DNA of 36,703 nucleotides from Alphaproteobacteria bacterium (lineage in GTDB: Bacteria; Pseudomonadota; Alphaproteobacteria; Bin95): the NCBI GenBank assembly GCA_026706245.1, contig JAPOZD010000030.1, forward strand, positions 1 through 36,703. Direction: 5' to 3'. The number at the start of each line of letters is the position of its first letter. Positions within the stretch are counted from its first letter, which is position 1. The notes beneath the pieces are model-generated. The model worked only from the letters and a program-made list of their open reading frames with translations, did no database searches and was not told the DNA's origin. Positions 1 through 11,426 of this stretch are shown one piece after another. The translations under genes were made by a program, and so were the position numbers.

Positions 1-20
1 TTCGGGAGAAAGAAACGACG

Positions 21-33
21 CTATCTCAGATAG
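21..33. repeat. 13-bp palindrome at left edge
   Basis: The arms CTATCT and AGATAG flank a single base. The site lies directly beyond the premature stop of the dehalogenase-like gene, in a short AT-richer stretch (about 1-46) unlike the GC-rich DNA to its right. It may be the terminus of an inserted element. With only about 46 bases visible, no element can be named. Confidence 0.4.
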
Positions 34-1287
34 TTAGCACCCAACGGTGCGCTCCACGGTGTCGTAGCCCTGGTCGATCAGCATGACGACGGCGTAGCGG
101 TGATACATCTCTATCGGGCTGCCGTCCTCCCGGTGCGAGAACCAGGCGTAGCGCGGAATCTCGCAAATGCCGGTCAGGTCGGAGCCCAGGAAATAGGAGA
201 GCGCCTTGACCGCGCGCGCATTCGCCGCCGGGTCCCCATAGTGGTCCCTGTCCCATTCCGAAGCCGTTTCGCCGTCCTGGTGGGGCACCATGGCGCGGAT
301 GAGCTGCAGCTGGCTGAAGGACAGCGGGTGCTTGAAGGCGAAGCGGGCGCGCTCGCGCCGGGACTTCTCGCCGAGATCGCCCTTGGCCGCGCGGGTGAAG
401 AAGGCCGCGCGCTGCGGCACGCGCGGCACCTCCTCGTCGATGATGAGGGTGGTGGGCCGGTCCACGCGGCGGACCTGCTCCATCGGGTAGCGGCTCCAGT
501 GCGATTTCCGACGGGCCCGGCGCGCGCGCTCGCGGCCGGAGACGGCGCCGGCGATGCCCTTGCGGTAGGCCCGGTTGCGTGCGCCGGCCGCGCCCGGAGC
601 CAGCGGGCTGTCGCATTCCAGTTCGTAGTTGGTCGAGATTACGGCGAGCGCGAAGCCGCCTTCGATATAGGGGTTGAGCAGCCCGCCGCCTTGCCTGCGC
701 AGGCAGAGCCCGGCCAGCACGGCGAGCCGCTTCCGGTCGAGGCCCTCATCGCCGGCATGGTGGATTCGGGCTTCGAAGCCCATCTGGCGGATATGGCCGG
801 CGGTGCAGCCGGCGATTTCCAGCACGCGCATTTCGGCCGTGGCAGCGACGGCGTCCTCCACCCAGGCACGGGCGAGGTTGCCCCGGTCCGGCAGGGCGGG
901 ACAGGCCACCAGGATGACGACCGCATGGCTGTGGCCTTCCAGCGCCTCAGAGCCTTCCAGCCAGGCGTTCTCCGGGATCCGGCAGATGCCCACCTGGTCG
1001 GCGTCCATGAAATATGAGCAGCCCTTGATGTCCTCGGCGCGCCGGTCGAGCCGGGCCGGCACGGGCGCCGTCTCCGCCGCCGGGCCGCCCTCGGCGAAGC
1101 CGGCGAACAGCTCGCGGTAGTGCAGCACGGCCGGCCCGAGCGCGCCGCCGGCCGCCGCAGCCTCCGTCGGTCCGGCCGGCGGCTGCGCTGCCTCCGCCGC
1201 GACTACGGAGTCGTCCCGCGGCAGCACCTCCATCGGATAGGTGCCGAGATGGAACGGCCGGTTCTTCGATGCGTGGTGGAACAGCAT
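34..1287 (-). CDS. Truncated reductive-dehalogenase-domain protein
   Basis: The 417-residue product resembles the long cytoplasmic reductive-dehalogenase-like proteins of marine alphaproteobacteria (PF13486 type), recognised from memory. An internal duplication is visible: residues 87-94 (IKGCSYFM) followed by GIC.IP..AW and a hydrophobic strand recur at residues 360-417 (VKALSYFL, GICEIP.YAW, YAVVMLIDQG). The first copy continues for about 140 residues after this block, but the second stops at TVERTVGC. The C-terminal half, where this family carries its cofactor and 4Fe-4S cysteine motifs, is absent; no CxxCxxC motif remains. No Tat or Sec signal is seen. ATG at 1287 lies 57 bases downstream of the acyl-CoA dehydrogenase stop on the same strand, so it is probably the last gene of that operon. 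As it stands the protein is unlikely to be a functional dehalogenase. Confidence 0.65.
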   Translation of the reverse strand: MLFHHASKNRPFHLGTYPMEVLPRDDSVVAAEAAQPPAGPTEAAAAGGALGPAVLHYRELFAGFAEGGPAAETAPVPARLDRRAEDIKGCSYFMDADQVGICRIPENAWLEGSEALEGHSHAVVILVACPALPDRGNLARAWVEDAVAATAEMRVLEIAGCTAGHIRQMGFEARIHHAGDEGLDRKRLAVLAGLCLRRQGGGLLNPYIEGGFALAVISTNYELECDSPLAPGAAGARNRAYRKGIAGAVSGRERARRARRKSHWSRYPMEQVRRVDRPTTLIIDEEVPRVPQRAAFFTRAAKGDLGEKSRRERARFAFKHPLSFSQLQLIRAMVPHQDGETASEWDRDHYGDPAANARAVKALSYFLGSDLTGICEIPRYAWFSHREDGSPIEMYHRYAVVMLIDQGYDTVERTVGC

Positions 1288-1344
1288 GGCCCCGCCGCCT
1301 TGTCCGCGTCCGGCAGGGACTCCAGCCCGCCGCCCGCCCCGCTG

Positions 1345-2511
1345 TCAACCGGCCCCGAGCGTCTCGACGGCGTGGCGGCCGATTATGTTGCGCTGGATCT
1401 GGTTGGTGCCCTCGACGATCTGGAGCACCTTGGCGTCGCGGAAGAAGCGCTCGACGGGATTGTCGGCCGAAATGCCGGCCGAGCCCCAGAGCTGCACGGC
1501 GTCGGTCGCAACCGACATGGCGGCGTCGGTGGCCAGGCATTTAGCCATTGCCGCCCAGGGCGCGAGCGCGCGGCCCGAGACGCCCGCATCCGCAAGCGCG
1601 GCGGCCTTGCAGACCATCTGCCGGGCGGCCTCGGTGCGCATGGTCATGTCGGCCAGCATCCAGCGCACGCCCTGGAAGTCCGCGACCGGCTGCCCGAACG
1701 CCTCGCGCCCGCGCACGAACGCCGCCGCCAGGCCGAGCGCGCCCTGGGCGACGCCGACGCCGCGCGCGCCGATCATCGGGCGCGAGCGGTTGAAGGCTTC
1801 CATCACCGTCAGCCAGCCCTCGCCCTCCGGTCCGATGCGGTTTTCCTCCGGCACGAAGGCGCCGTCGAAGAAGAGCGGGCAGGAGGGAATGCCGCGCGAG
1901 CCGAGCTTGCGCTCCGGGGCGCCGACGGTCAGCCCCGGCGTCCCCTTTTCCACCGCGAACACGGAAATGCCGCGATGGCGGGCGGAGGGGTCCGTCTTGG
2001 CCGCCACCACGATGAAATCGGCTTCCGGGCTGTTGGTACACCAGACCTTGGCCCCGTCGATGCGGTAGCCGCCTTCCGTGCGGGTTGCGCGCGTCCTGAT
2101 CCCGGCAGCGTCGGAGCCGGACTGCGGCTCGGTAACGGAGATCGCGGCTTTCAGATCGCCGCTGGCGAGGCCCGGCAGCCAGCGCTCATGCTGCGCGGGA
2201 GAGCCGCCTGCGAGCACCGCCGCGAAGGGCGTCCACTGGACGAGCAGCAGGTAGGCGGTGTTGTAGCAGACGCGGCCCAGCTCCTCGATGGCGAGGCAGC
2301 CGGAGAGCACGCTGTCCGCGCCGCCATAGCGTTCCGGGAAGGGCAGCGCGAAAAGGCCGAGGTCGCGGAGCGCGGCGAACATGTCATGCGGATAGGCGGC
2401 GTCCCGGTCGATCTCCGCCGCGCGCGGCGCCACCTTCTCGCGGGCAAAGGCGCGCACCGTGTCGCGCAGCAGCCGCTGTTCCCCGCTTAGCCCGAAATCC
2501 TCCGGGATCAC
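1345..2511 (-). CDS. Acyl-CoA dehydrogenase family protein
   Basis: This 388-residue FAD enzyme of normal family length would oxidise an acyl-CoA to the 2,3-enoyl-CoA and pass electrons to electron-transfer flavoprotein. The N-terminal helical domain begins [18 protein letters not shown]. The middle domain has the [10 protein letters not shown] and KVWCTNS motifs of the FAD/substrate cleft. The C-terminal helical domain ends with [11 protein letters not shown], where the Glu near residue 367 occupies the usual catalytic-base position of short-chain and branched-chain members. The GTG start at 2511 overlaps the TGA of the pentapeptide-repeat gene (GTGA), indicating translational coupling. Its substrate cannot be read from sequence. 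Neighbours (a luciferase-like oxidoreductase upstream, a dehalogenase-like protein downstream) suggest breakdown of an unusual organic acid, which is inference. Confidence 0.93.
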   Translation of the reverse strand: MIPEDFGLSGEQRLLRDTVRAFAREKVAPRAAEIDRDAAYPHDMFAALRDLGLFALPFPERYGGADSVLSGCLAIEELGRVCYNTAYLLLVQWTPFAAVLAGGSPAQHERWLPGLASGDLKAAISVTEPQSGSDAAGIRTRATRTEGGYRIDGAKVWCTNSPEADFIVVAAKTDPSARHRGISVFAVEKGTPGLTVGAPERKLGSRGIPSCPLFFDGAFVPEENRIGPEGEGWLTVMEAFNRSRPMIGARGVGVAQGALGLAAAFVRGREAFGQPVADFQGVRWMLADMTMRTEAARQMVCKAAALADAGVSGRALAPWAAMAKCLATDAAMSVATDAVQLWGSAGISADNPVERFFRDAKVLQIVEGTNQIQRNIIGRHAVETLGAG

Positions 2512-2834
2512 TGCGACGCCGGCCCCTGGCCGGTCCGGTCCGAGAGCCTTGCACCCGCGAGATTGGCGCCGGCCAGGTTTGCATCGCTTAGCGAGGCGCC
2601 TGAGAGGTTGGCGTTCTTCAGATTGGCGTCTTGCAGGTTCGCTTCGGCCAGATTCGCCCCCGCAAGGTCGGCATTCTCTAGGTTCGCTTCCCTCAGGTTC
2701 GCCGCCTTCATGTTAGCCCGTTTCAGGTTGGCCCCTTGCAGGTTCGCGGCTTCCAGATTCGCGTCCTCGAGGTTTGCACCCTCCAGGTTGGCACCCGGAC
2801 AATCGGTGTTCGGCGCGACGTTGCGAGGACCCAA
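2508..2834 (-). CDS. Pentapeptide-repeat protein
   Basis: The 108-residue product consists of about 15 leader residues, 17 uninterrupted A(N/D)LXX pentapeptides and a short tail. Such repeats fold into a right-handed square beta helix of about four turns. The DNA shows the matching 15-base periodicity from about 2530 to 2790. No signal peptide or membrane segment is present. The start is taken as TTG at 2834, eight bases after the flavin oxidoreductase stop; no upstream ATG or GTG is usable and the Shine-Dalgarno is weak, so the N-terminus is uncertain. The stop overlaps the acyl-CoA dehydrogenase GTG. Some pentapeptide proteins protect gyrase by mimicking DNA, but nothing here points to that role, and gyrB lies about 2.2 kb away in a separate operon. 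Function unknown. Confidence 0.8.
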   Translation of the reverse strand: MGPRNVAPNTDCPGANLEGANLEDANLEAANLQGANLKRANMKAANLREANLENADLAGANLAEANLQDANLKNANLSGASLSDANLAGANLAGARLSDRTGQGPASQ

Positions 2835-2842
2835 GGCAAGCC

Positions 2843-3958
2843 CTATTCGGCGGCGGCGGCGAGCGGCGGGGCGGCGCCGATCTCGACGCCGGTGTCGTGC
2901 GCCTTGAGGCGGGGCAACACCTTCTCGGCGAAGAGGCGCTGGTTCTCGCGCGCGATGTCGTAGGGCATGCCGCCATAGGAGAGCGCGGCCAGGAAGCCGC
3001 CGCAGCCCGCGCGCTCGACATTGGCGATGACGCCCTCCACCACCTCGTCCGGCGTGCCCCAGACCTGGAGGTCGGCGAGGAAGCGCACGAAGGTATCGAT
3101 GCCGTGCTTGTGGATGTTGCGGGCGAGCGCGCCGTAATATTCGTAGCCCGGAATGTCGGCCAGGCCCTCATTGTGGAACTCGTAGTGCTTGAGCGCCGAG
3201 CGGCAGTAGCCGACGATGTAGTTCTCATACATCTCGCGCGCCTTCTCGCGGTCCTCATGCACGGCGACGAAACTCGCGATGATCGGCTTCGGCGCTTCCT
3301 CGCCATTATTGTGCTGCCGGTAGAGCTCGCGGTAGTTCTCCAGCTCCTCCAGCGTCTTCTCCCAGGGCTTCTGGGCGATGATGAGGATGCCGATGCCGAG
3401 CCGCGCCATGATCTCCGCCGACTGCGGCGAGACGGAGGCCGCATAGGTGCGCCCGCGGAAGGACTTGAAGGGCTTCGGCCGGATGTCGGTCGGTGGCTGG
3501 CGGAGATGCTTGCCGTCGCTCTCGATCGTGCCGGTCTCGAGCGCGCCCATCACCGCTTCGGCATATTCGACGAAGCGCTCGCGGCTCTCGCCCATATTGA
3601 GGCGGAAGCCGTTGAACTCGACCCGCCCGAGGCCGCGCCCCATGCCGAAGATCACCCGCCCGTCCGACAGGTGGTCCAGCAGCGCAAGCTCCTCCGCGAC
3701 CCGCACCGGCTCGTGCCAGGGCAGCACGACCACCATGGTGCCTAGCCCGGCGCGCGTCGTCCGCCCGGCCATGTAGGTCAGGAACTGGGTCACGCTCGGG
3801 CACATGGTGTAGTCGGTGAAATGGTGCTCGGCCGACCAGATGCTGTCGAAGCCCATCGGCTCCGCCGCCTCGGCCAGCGCCACCTCCTGCCGCCAGACCT
3901 CGCGGTCGGTGAGTTTCCTGTCGGGATTCTGGAAAAAGCAGCTCAGGCCGACATGCAT
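2843..3958 (-). CDS. LLM-class flavin-dependent oxidoreductase
   Basis: This 371-residue protein of the bacterial-luciferase-like TIM-barrel family would use reduced FMN or F420 to oxygenate or reduce an organic substrate in the cytoplasm. Diagnostic stretches are [12 protein letters not shown] near residue 38, the [16 protein letters not shown] strand, [13 protein letters not shown] (the phosphate-binding region of luciferase-like proteins) and the C-terminal [12 protein letters not shown]. The ATG at 3958 is preceded by a GAGGAG about 13 bases upstream, which is rather distant. It is the first gene of a minus-strand set that continues with the pentapeptide-repeat protein 8 bases later, the acyl-CoA dehydrogenase and the truncated dehalogenase-like gene. 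The substrate is unknown. Confidence 0.9.
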   Translation of the reverse strand: MHVGLSCFFQNPDRKLTDREVWRQEVALAEAAEPMGFDSIWSAEHHFTDYTMCPSVTQFLTYMAGRTTRAGLGTMVVVLPWHEPVRVAEELALLDHLSDGRVIFGMGRGLGRVEFNGFRLNMGESRERFVEYAEAVMGALETGTIESDGKHLRQPPTDIRPKPFKSFRGRTYAASVSPQSAEIMARLGIGILIIAQKPWEKTLEELENYRELYRQHNNGEEAPKPIIASFVAVHEDREKAREMYENYIVGYCRSALKHYEFHNEGLADIPGYEYYGALARNIHKHGIDTFVRFLADLQVWGTPDEVVEGVIANVERAGCGGFLAALSYGGMPYDIARENQRLFAEKVLPRLKAHDTGVEIGAAPPLAAAAE

Positions 3959-4222
3959 GGCAAAGGCGCGCTCCTCGGGTCGCTTGGATTGAATTGCGGA
4001 CTAGCTTTCCTGCTACGCCGCCGCCGGTCAAGAAGCGACATGACGCCGACGGCCAGCCTTTCCGTCGAATGAAACCTGCGCCGCTGCACGCGGATTCCGG
4101 GAATTGCGATGCGGCAGCCAAGAACGCTACTGTCGAACCCGCCTCACAAGCCGCGTCGCGCGGTGGCGCGTCTTTGCGATCTTGGATCGACACTGGCGCA
4201 ATACTGCCAGGGAGAATGCGGA

Positions 4223-4906
4223 ATGCGCGCCTGCCGGATCTTCGCCCTTACGGGCCTGCTCTTGGTCTTCGCCATCGACGGAGCGCGGGCGAATGACGCC
4301 GACTCCGCAGCAGCGGTCGCGGAACTCAAGAAGCTCTACATAGAATTCCAATTGTTCAAGAACGATCCGGAATTCCACGCCGTCGGATACGGTCGGTGTT
4401 GCGAGTACTACCAGTGGATGAAGAACGTTGATGCGCTTCGAGGTGGCAACGCGAGAGACTTTCTCAGTCTATTCGGAATTCTTCCAAGCGAACTCATCGC
4501 ACTCGGTCGAGAGTATTACAATGGCAGAGGAAATGGAGAAACAGCCCAGCATTTTGAGAGCCTTATAAACTGGTCGAATGCCCCTTCTAGGGAAGGGTCC
4601 GTTGTCAAGAACGCCAACCCTAAAGCCAACGATGTGATAGGAGTATGGATATACATGCCGTCTAGCACGTGGAAGCAAACGATCGCAATTAAGCAGACGA
4701 ATGGCAAACTTGTCCAGGTTGACAGATTCCACGACGGATCGAGCCGACAACAAGAACTGGTGGAACTTACTCCGCGACGCGGCCAAACAAGGCGATTTCG
4801 TCCCAATCCGAAGTCGCCGTACGGAGAATACCTTGCGATCCTGATCGACGGCCGTCTGGCGCTTTACGATTCGGCGGGATTGATAGGAACGGCGACACAG
4901 AAGTAG
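4223..4906 (+). CDS. Secreted protein of unknown function, low GC
   Basis: The ATG at 4223 is chosen because a GGAG lies 8 bases upstream and the reading starts a clear signal peptide: MRACRIF, hydrophobic LTGLLLVFAI, then an A-R-A cleavage site around residue 23. In-frame starts further upstream would bury this signal inside the protein. The mature part (about 204 residues) has a C-C pair (YGRCCEYY), helical N-terminal text and a basic C-terminal half; no family is recognised. Base composition is visibly lower in GC than the neighbours, with ATA, AGA and TTA codons that are rare elsewhere in the window. This suggests horizontal acquisition. It stands alone, divergent from the flavin oxidoreductase operon and convergent with gyrB. 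Probably periplasmic. Confidence 0.75.
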   Translation: MRACRIFALTGLLLVFAIDGARANDADSAAAVAELKKLYIEFQLFKNDPEFHAVGYGRCCEYYQWMKNVDALRGGNARDFLSLFGILPSELIALGREYYNGRGNGETAQHFESLINWSNAPSREGSVVKNANPKANDVIGVWIYMPSSTWKQTIAIKQTNGKLVQVDRFHDGSSRQQELVELTPRRGQTRRFRPNPKSPYGEYLAILIDGRLALYDSAGLIGTATQK

Positions 4907-4925
4907 TGAAACACCAACCCGTCAA

Positions 4926-4943
4926 TCCCGGTCCTCGCCGGGA
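4926..4943. terminator. Hairpin between convergent genes
   Basis: The six-base arms TCCCGG and CCGGGA flank a six-base loop, in the 102-base gap between the secreted orphan (plus) and gyrB (minus). There is no T-run on either side, so it is not a classical intrinsic terminator. The position would suit termination or mRNA 3' end protection for either gene. Confidence 0.3.
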
Positions 4944-5008
4944 AGTGTGGAACGCTGCCGCCGGGTGCAGGTGCGACGAAATTCGGGCGCGCCTTCTCCT
5001 TCACCGCC

Positions 5009-8634
<3,626 letters not shown>

Positions 8635-8637
8635 GGA

Positions 8638-9759
8638 TCACACGCGCATCGGCATCAGCACATAGAGCGCGCTCGAATCCACCATGTCGCGCACCACGGT
8701 GGGCGCTGCCGGGTCGGCGAGCTCGAGCGCCGCCGTGCCGCCTTCGATGCGGCGCAGGATTTCGAGCAGGTAGCGGGCGTTGAAGCCGATCTCCATCGGC
8801 GCCCCGTCGAACCGCACGTCGATTTCCTCCGTCGCCGTGCCGTAGGTCGGGTCGGCGGCGGACAGCTGGACGCTGCCCGTGTCGATGGCGAGCTTGACCG
8901 CCCGGGTGCGCTCGGAGGAGATCGCCGACACGCGGTCCACCGCCTCGGCCAGTGTGCCGCTTTCGACTTCGAGCCGCTTGTCGTTGCCGGCCGGGATCAC
9001 GCGCTCATAGTCGGGGTAGGTGCCGTCGATGAGCTTGGAGGTGAGCTCGACGCTGCCGATGACGAACCGGATTCCGGTTTCGGACAGCGCGATCGAGACA
9101 TCGCCGTCCTCGCCCTCCAGCAGCTTGCGGAGCTCCTGGACCGCCTTGCGCGGCACGATCACGCCGCCCGGCATATCCTCCGCGCCCGCCGGCCTCGGCA
9201 CCTCGACCCGCGCCAGCCGGTGGCCGTCGGTCGCGACCGCGCGCAGCACCGGCACGCCCTCATGCTCCGTGGTGTGCAGGTAGATGCCGTTCAGGTAGTA
9301 GCGCGTCTCCTCGGTGGAGGCGGCGAAGCCGGTCCGGTCGATCAGGCCGCGCAGGTCCTCGGCGGCAAGCTGGAAACGGCAGGCGAACTCGGCCTTGGAG
9401 AGCTCCGGGAACTCTTCCGGCGGCAGGGCGGAAAGCGTGAAGGTGGACCGCCCGCAGCGCAGCCTTATGCGGTCCGAGCCGTCCTCGGTCTCCAGCTCCA
9501 CCTGCGCGCCGTCGGGCAGCTTGCGGGCGATGTCGTAGAGCACCTGCGCCGGCAGCGTGGTGCCGCCGCCCGAGACCGCGTCGGCGTCCACCGTCTCCAC
9601 GGCGCCCAGCTCCAGGTCGGTCGCCGAGAGGCGCAGCCGCCCGTCCGCCGCTTCGAGCATGACATTGCCCAGAATCGGGATGGTGTTGGCCCGTTCGACC
9701 ACGCTCTGCGCATGGCTGAGCGATTTCAGGAACTGGCTGCGTTCGATGGTGAGCTTCAT
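8638..9759 (-). CDS. dnaN: DNA polymerase III beta sliding clamp
   Basis: The 373-residue beta clamp forms a dimeric ring that tethers DNA polymerase to the template and serves as a docking platform for replication and repair proteins. The N-terminus MKLTIERSQFLKSLSHAQSVVERANTIPILGNV is diagnostic, as is the C-terminal YVLMPMRV, part of the protein-binding pocket. Three clamp repeats fill the length. It heads the dnaN-recF-gyrB operon. In many bacteria dnaA lies immediately upstream; here an 85-base gap and a divergent PhyH gene occupy that place, and no DnaA-box-like sequence is seen. Confidence 0.98.
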   Translation of the reverse strand: MKLTIERSQFLKSLSHAQSVVERANTIPILGNVMLEAADGRLRLSATDLELGAVETVDADAVSGGGTTLPAQVLYDIARKLPDGAQVELETEDGSDRIRLRCGRSTFTLSALPPEEFPELSKAEFACRFQLAAEDLRGLIDRTGFAASTEETRYYLNGIYLHTTEHEGVPVLRAVATDGHRLARVEVPRPAGAEDMPGGVIVPRKAVQELRKLLEGEDGDVSIALSETGIRFVIGSVELTSKLIDGTYPDYERVIPAGNDKRLEVESGTLAEAVDRVSAISSERTRAVKLAIDTGSVQLSAADPTYGTATEEIDVRFDGAPMEIGFNARYLLEILRRIEGGTAALELADPAAPTVVRDMVDSSALYVLMPMRV

Positions 9760-9823
9760 CGTCGCTCCCGGAGCGGCTATGGTGTCCAGTGGCGGGCTTT
9801 TGTTAGCCTTCCACTATAACAGC

Positions 9824-9834
9824 CCCGATTCGGG
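9824..9834. repeat. Small palindrome before PhyH Shine-Dalgarno
   Basis: The arms CCCGA and TCGGG flank one base and overlap the beginning of the GGGAGGGG ribosome-binding region for the gene starting at 9845. It lies in the 85-base gap between divergent dnaN and the PhyH gene. It could be chance in GC-rich DNA. Confidence 0.25.
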
Positions 9835-9844
9835 AGGGGAATCC

Positions 9845-10606
9845 ATGTTGAGCACCGCCGAGTTGGAAAAATACAATGAGGACGGCTATGTGACGCCCGG
9901 TTTCCGGCTGCCCGAACGGGACCTGGAGGATATCCGCGCCCATCACGGCCGGCTGGTCGAACGCCACCCCGAATACCGCGACTACTGCCCCAACCTGCTG
10001 GCCCACGACCTGGCCTTCCTGAACTGGGCCCGCGTGCCGGAAATCCTCGACATGGTGGAGCAGGTGCTGGGGCCGGACATCGCGCTCTGGAACTCCAGCT
10101 TTTTCGCCAAGCCGGCGCTGAACGGGCGCAAGACGCCCTGGCACCAGGACGGCGAATACTGGCCGGTGCGCCCGCTCGCCACCTGCACGGTCTGGATCGC
10201 GGTCGATGCCTCGACGCAGGAGAACGGCTGCCTGAACGTGCTGCGCGGCTCGCACCGGGACAGGCGGCTGCGCGCCCACGACACCAATGATGACCCGGCC
10301 TACACGCTGAACCAGGAGCTGCGCGAGGAGGAATTCGACGAGGACCTCGCCGTGCCCATCGAGCTTGAGGCGGGCCAGGTCTCGCTGCACGACGTCTATC
10401 TGGTCCACGGCTCGGAGGCCAACAATTCCTCCAGACCGCGCCGCGGCATGACCCTGCGCTACATGCCGACCACCTCCGTGTTCGACCGCGGGATCGCCGC
10501 CGGCCTCGCCCGCGACAAGGGCCTCGTGGACCACTCCGCCCGTACGCTGTTTCTCATGCGCGGCGAGGACCGCTCCGGCCGGAACGACTTCCGCATCCGC
10601 CTCTGA
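9845..10606 (+). CDS. Phytanoyl-CoA dioxygenase (PhyH) family protein
   Basis: The 253-residue protein belongs to the Fe(II)/2-oxoglutarate oxygenases of the PhyH type, which hydroxylate small molecules or acyl chains. The H-x-D iron ligands are in WHQDGEYW near residue 98. The distal His is in VHGSEANNS, followed by the Arg of RPRRG that normally binds 2-oxoglutarate. Text such as TVWIAVDASTQENGCLNVLRGSH is typical of the family. The start at 9845 is set by GGAGGGG a few bases upstream; a reading frame extending back to 9557 would run antisense into dnaN and is rejected. It is divergent from dnaN and convergent with arsI, with only 7 bases between stops. An inverted repeat at 10630-10644, inside the arsI 3' end, might serve as its terminator. 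Substrate unknown. Confidence 0.92.
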   Translation: MLSTAELEKYNEDGYVTPGFRLPERDLEDIRAHHGRLVERHPEYRDYCPNLLAHDLAFLNWARVPEILDMVEQVLGPDIALWNSSFFAKPALNGRKTPWHQDGEYWPVRPLATCTVWIAVDASTQENGCLNVLRGSHRDRRLRAHDTNDDPAYTLNQELREEEFDEDLAVPIELEAGQVSLHDVYLVHGSEANNSSRPRRGMTLRYMPTTSVFDRGIAAGLARDKGLVDHSARTLFLMRGEDRSGRNDFRIRL

Positions 10607-10613
10607 GGGAAGT

Positions 10614-11069
10614 TCAGGACGCCGCGGCGGCCTTTCCGAAAGGCGGGCAACACTCAGCGGCCGGTTTCTCGTGCCCCTCACGCGGCCCGAGCGCATCGAA
10701 CAGGGCGTCGGTGTCGTCTGTGATGCGGTACCATTCCCAGCGCAGGCCCTGCGGCTCCGTCGCCCAGACCTTGTTCTGCGTGGCGTGGCAGCAGCGCGTT
10801 TCCTGCTCGATCAGATGGTCGATGCCGGCGGCCTGGATCCGGTCCGTGGCGGCGGTAACGTCCTCCTCGCGGAAAACCTCGACGCCCAGATGATTGATGC
10901 GCTCGCCCGCGCCCGGGCGCTCGAACAGCACGAGCTTGAGCGGCGGGTTGTCGATGGCGAAATTGGCGTAGCCCGGCTTGCGCTTGTGGACCGGCGCGTC
11001 GAACATCTTCGAGTAGAAGTCGATGGCCTCTTCGAGATCGTCCACATTGAGGGCGAGTTGCAGGCGCAT
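10614..11069 (-). CDS. arsI: ArsI/CadI-type VOC metalloenzyme (C-As lyase)
   Basis: This is a 151-residue member of the vicinal-oxygen-chelate (glyoxalase) fold. Characterised ArsI enzymes cleave the carbon-arsenic bond of trivalent methyl- and aryl-arsenicals using Fe(II). The beta-alpha units begin LQLALNVDDLEEAIDFYSKMF. INHLGVEV near residue 60 is a typical metal-ligand strand. A vicinal cysteine pair sits at residues 93-94 (TRCCHATQNKVW), matching the As(III)-binding pair of ArsI. A second CC pair lies near the C-terminus (AECCPPFG). The start at 11069 is fixed by AAGGAGG 4 bases upstream. The stop of arsR lies 11 bases before it, so the two genes form an arsRI operon. CadI-like cadmium induction is the alternative reading; the pair with ArsR fits either. 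Confidence 0.85.
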   Translation of the reverse strand: MRLQLALNVDDLEEAIDFYSKMFDAPVHKRKPGYANFAIDNPPLKLVLFERPGAGERINHLGVEVFREEDVTAATDRIQAAGIDHLIEQETRCCHATQNKVWATEPQGLRWEWYRITDDTDALFDALGPREGHEKPAAECCPPFGKAAAAS

Positions 11070-11080
11070 GGCAGCCTCCT

Positions 11081-11392
11081 TCAGGGCCGGGCCGCCTTCG
11101 GCGGACACGCGCCCTGGCAGCAATTGTCGGTAAGGAACCGCAGCAACGCCTCCATACGCGGAAAGTCGGCGGCATAGACGAGCTCGCGCCCCTGGCGCGC
11201 GCGCCGCACCATGCCGGCTTCCTTCAGCGCCTTCAGATGGAAGGAGAGGGTTGCTGCGGGAATGTCGAGGGCGCCAGCAATCGCGCCGGCGGGCAGGCCC
11301 TCAGGCCCCCGCTCGACCAGCAGCCGGAACACGTCGAGGCGCGTTTCCTGCGCCAGCGCACCCAGGGCGGTGATTGCGGCGTTCTTTTCCAT
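11081..11392 (-). CDS. arsR: ArsR-family metalloregulator
   Basis: This 103-residue winged-helix repressor should bind its own promoter and release it on binding As(III) or another thiophilic metal. The recognition helix region is IPAATLSFHLKALKEAGMV, followed by the wing RRARQGRELVYA. The usual ELCVC site of E. coli ArsR in the DNA-binding helix is absent. Instead three cysteines cluster at the C-terminus: C91, C92 and C96 (NCCQGACPP). This resembles ArsR types whose arsenic site evolved at the C-terminal end. Translation starts at ATG 11392 with hardly any leader (see the promoter entry). It is co-oriented with arsI. Confidence 0.93.
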   Translation of the reverse strand: MEKNAAITALGALAQETRLDVFRLLVERGPEGLPAGAIAGALDIPAATLSFHLKALKEAGMVRRARQGRELVYAADFPRMEALLRFLTDNCCQGACPPKAARP

Positions 11393-11398
11393 ATTTCC

Positions 11399-11426
11399 AA
11401 TATAGTCGAATTGATTAGCTTGTCAA
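11399..11426 (-). promoter_or_regulatory. arsR-arsI promoter, probably leaderless
   Basis: On the minus strand a perfect -35 (TTGACA, 11426-11421) and a good -10 (TATATT, 11404-11399) are separated by 16 bases. The expected transcription start, about 7 bases beyond the -10, falls on or next to the arsR ATG at 11392, so the mRNA would be leaderless or nearly so. The -35 contains the TGA stop of the upstream methyltransferase gene. The spacer and -10 include an AT-rich interrupted palindrome with CAAT/ATTG ends (about 11398-11413), a plausible ArsR operator. Confidence 0.75.

Noticed and set aside
26-1017. Long open frames on both strands over the dehalogenase-like gene
   Set aside because: They are Arg/Ala/Pro-rich shadows typical of GC-rich DNA, with no family text.
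2508-2834. Qnr-like gyrase-protecting pentapeptide protein
   Set aside because: It is too short, lacks the loops of Qnr proteins and sits in a catabolic operon.
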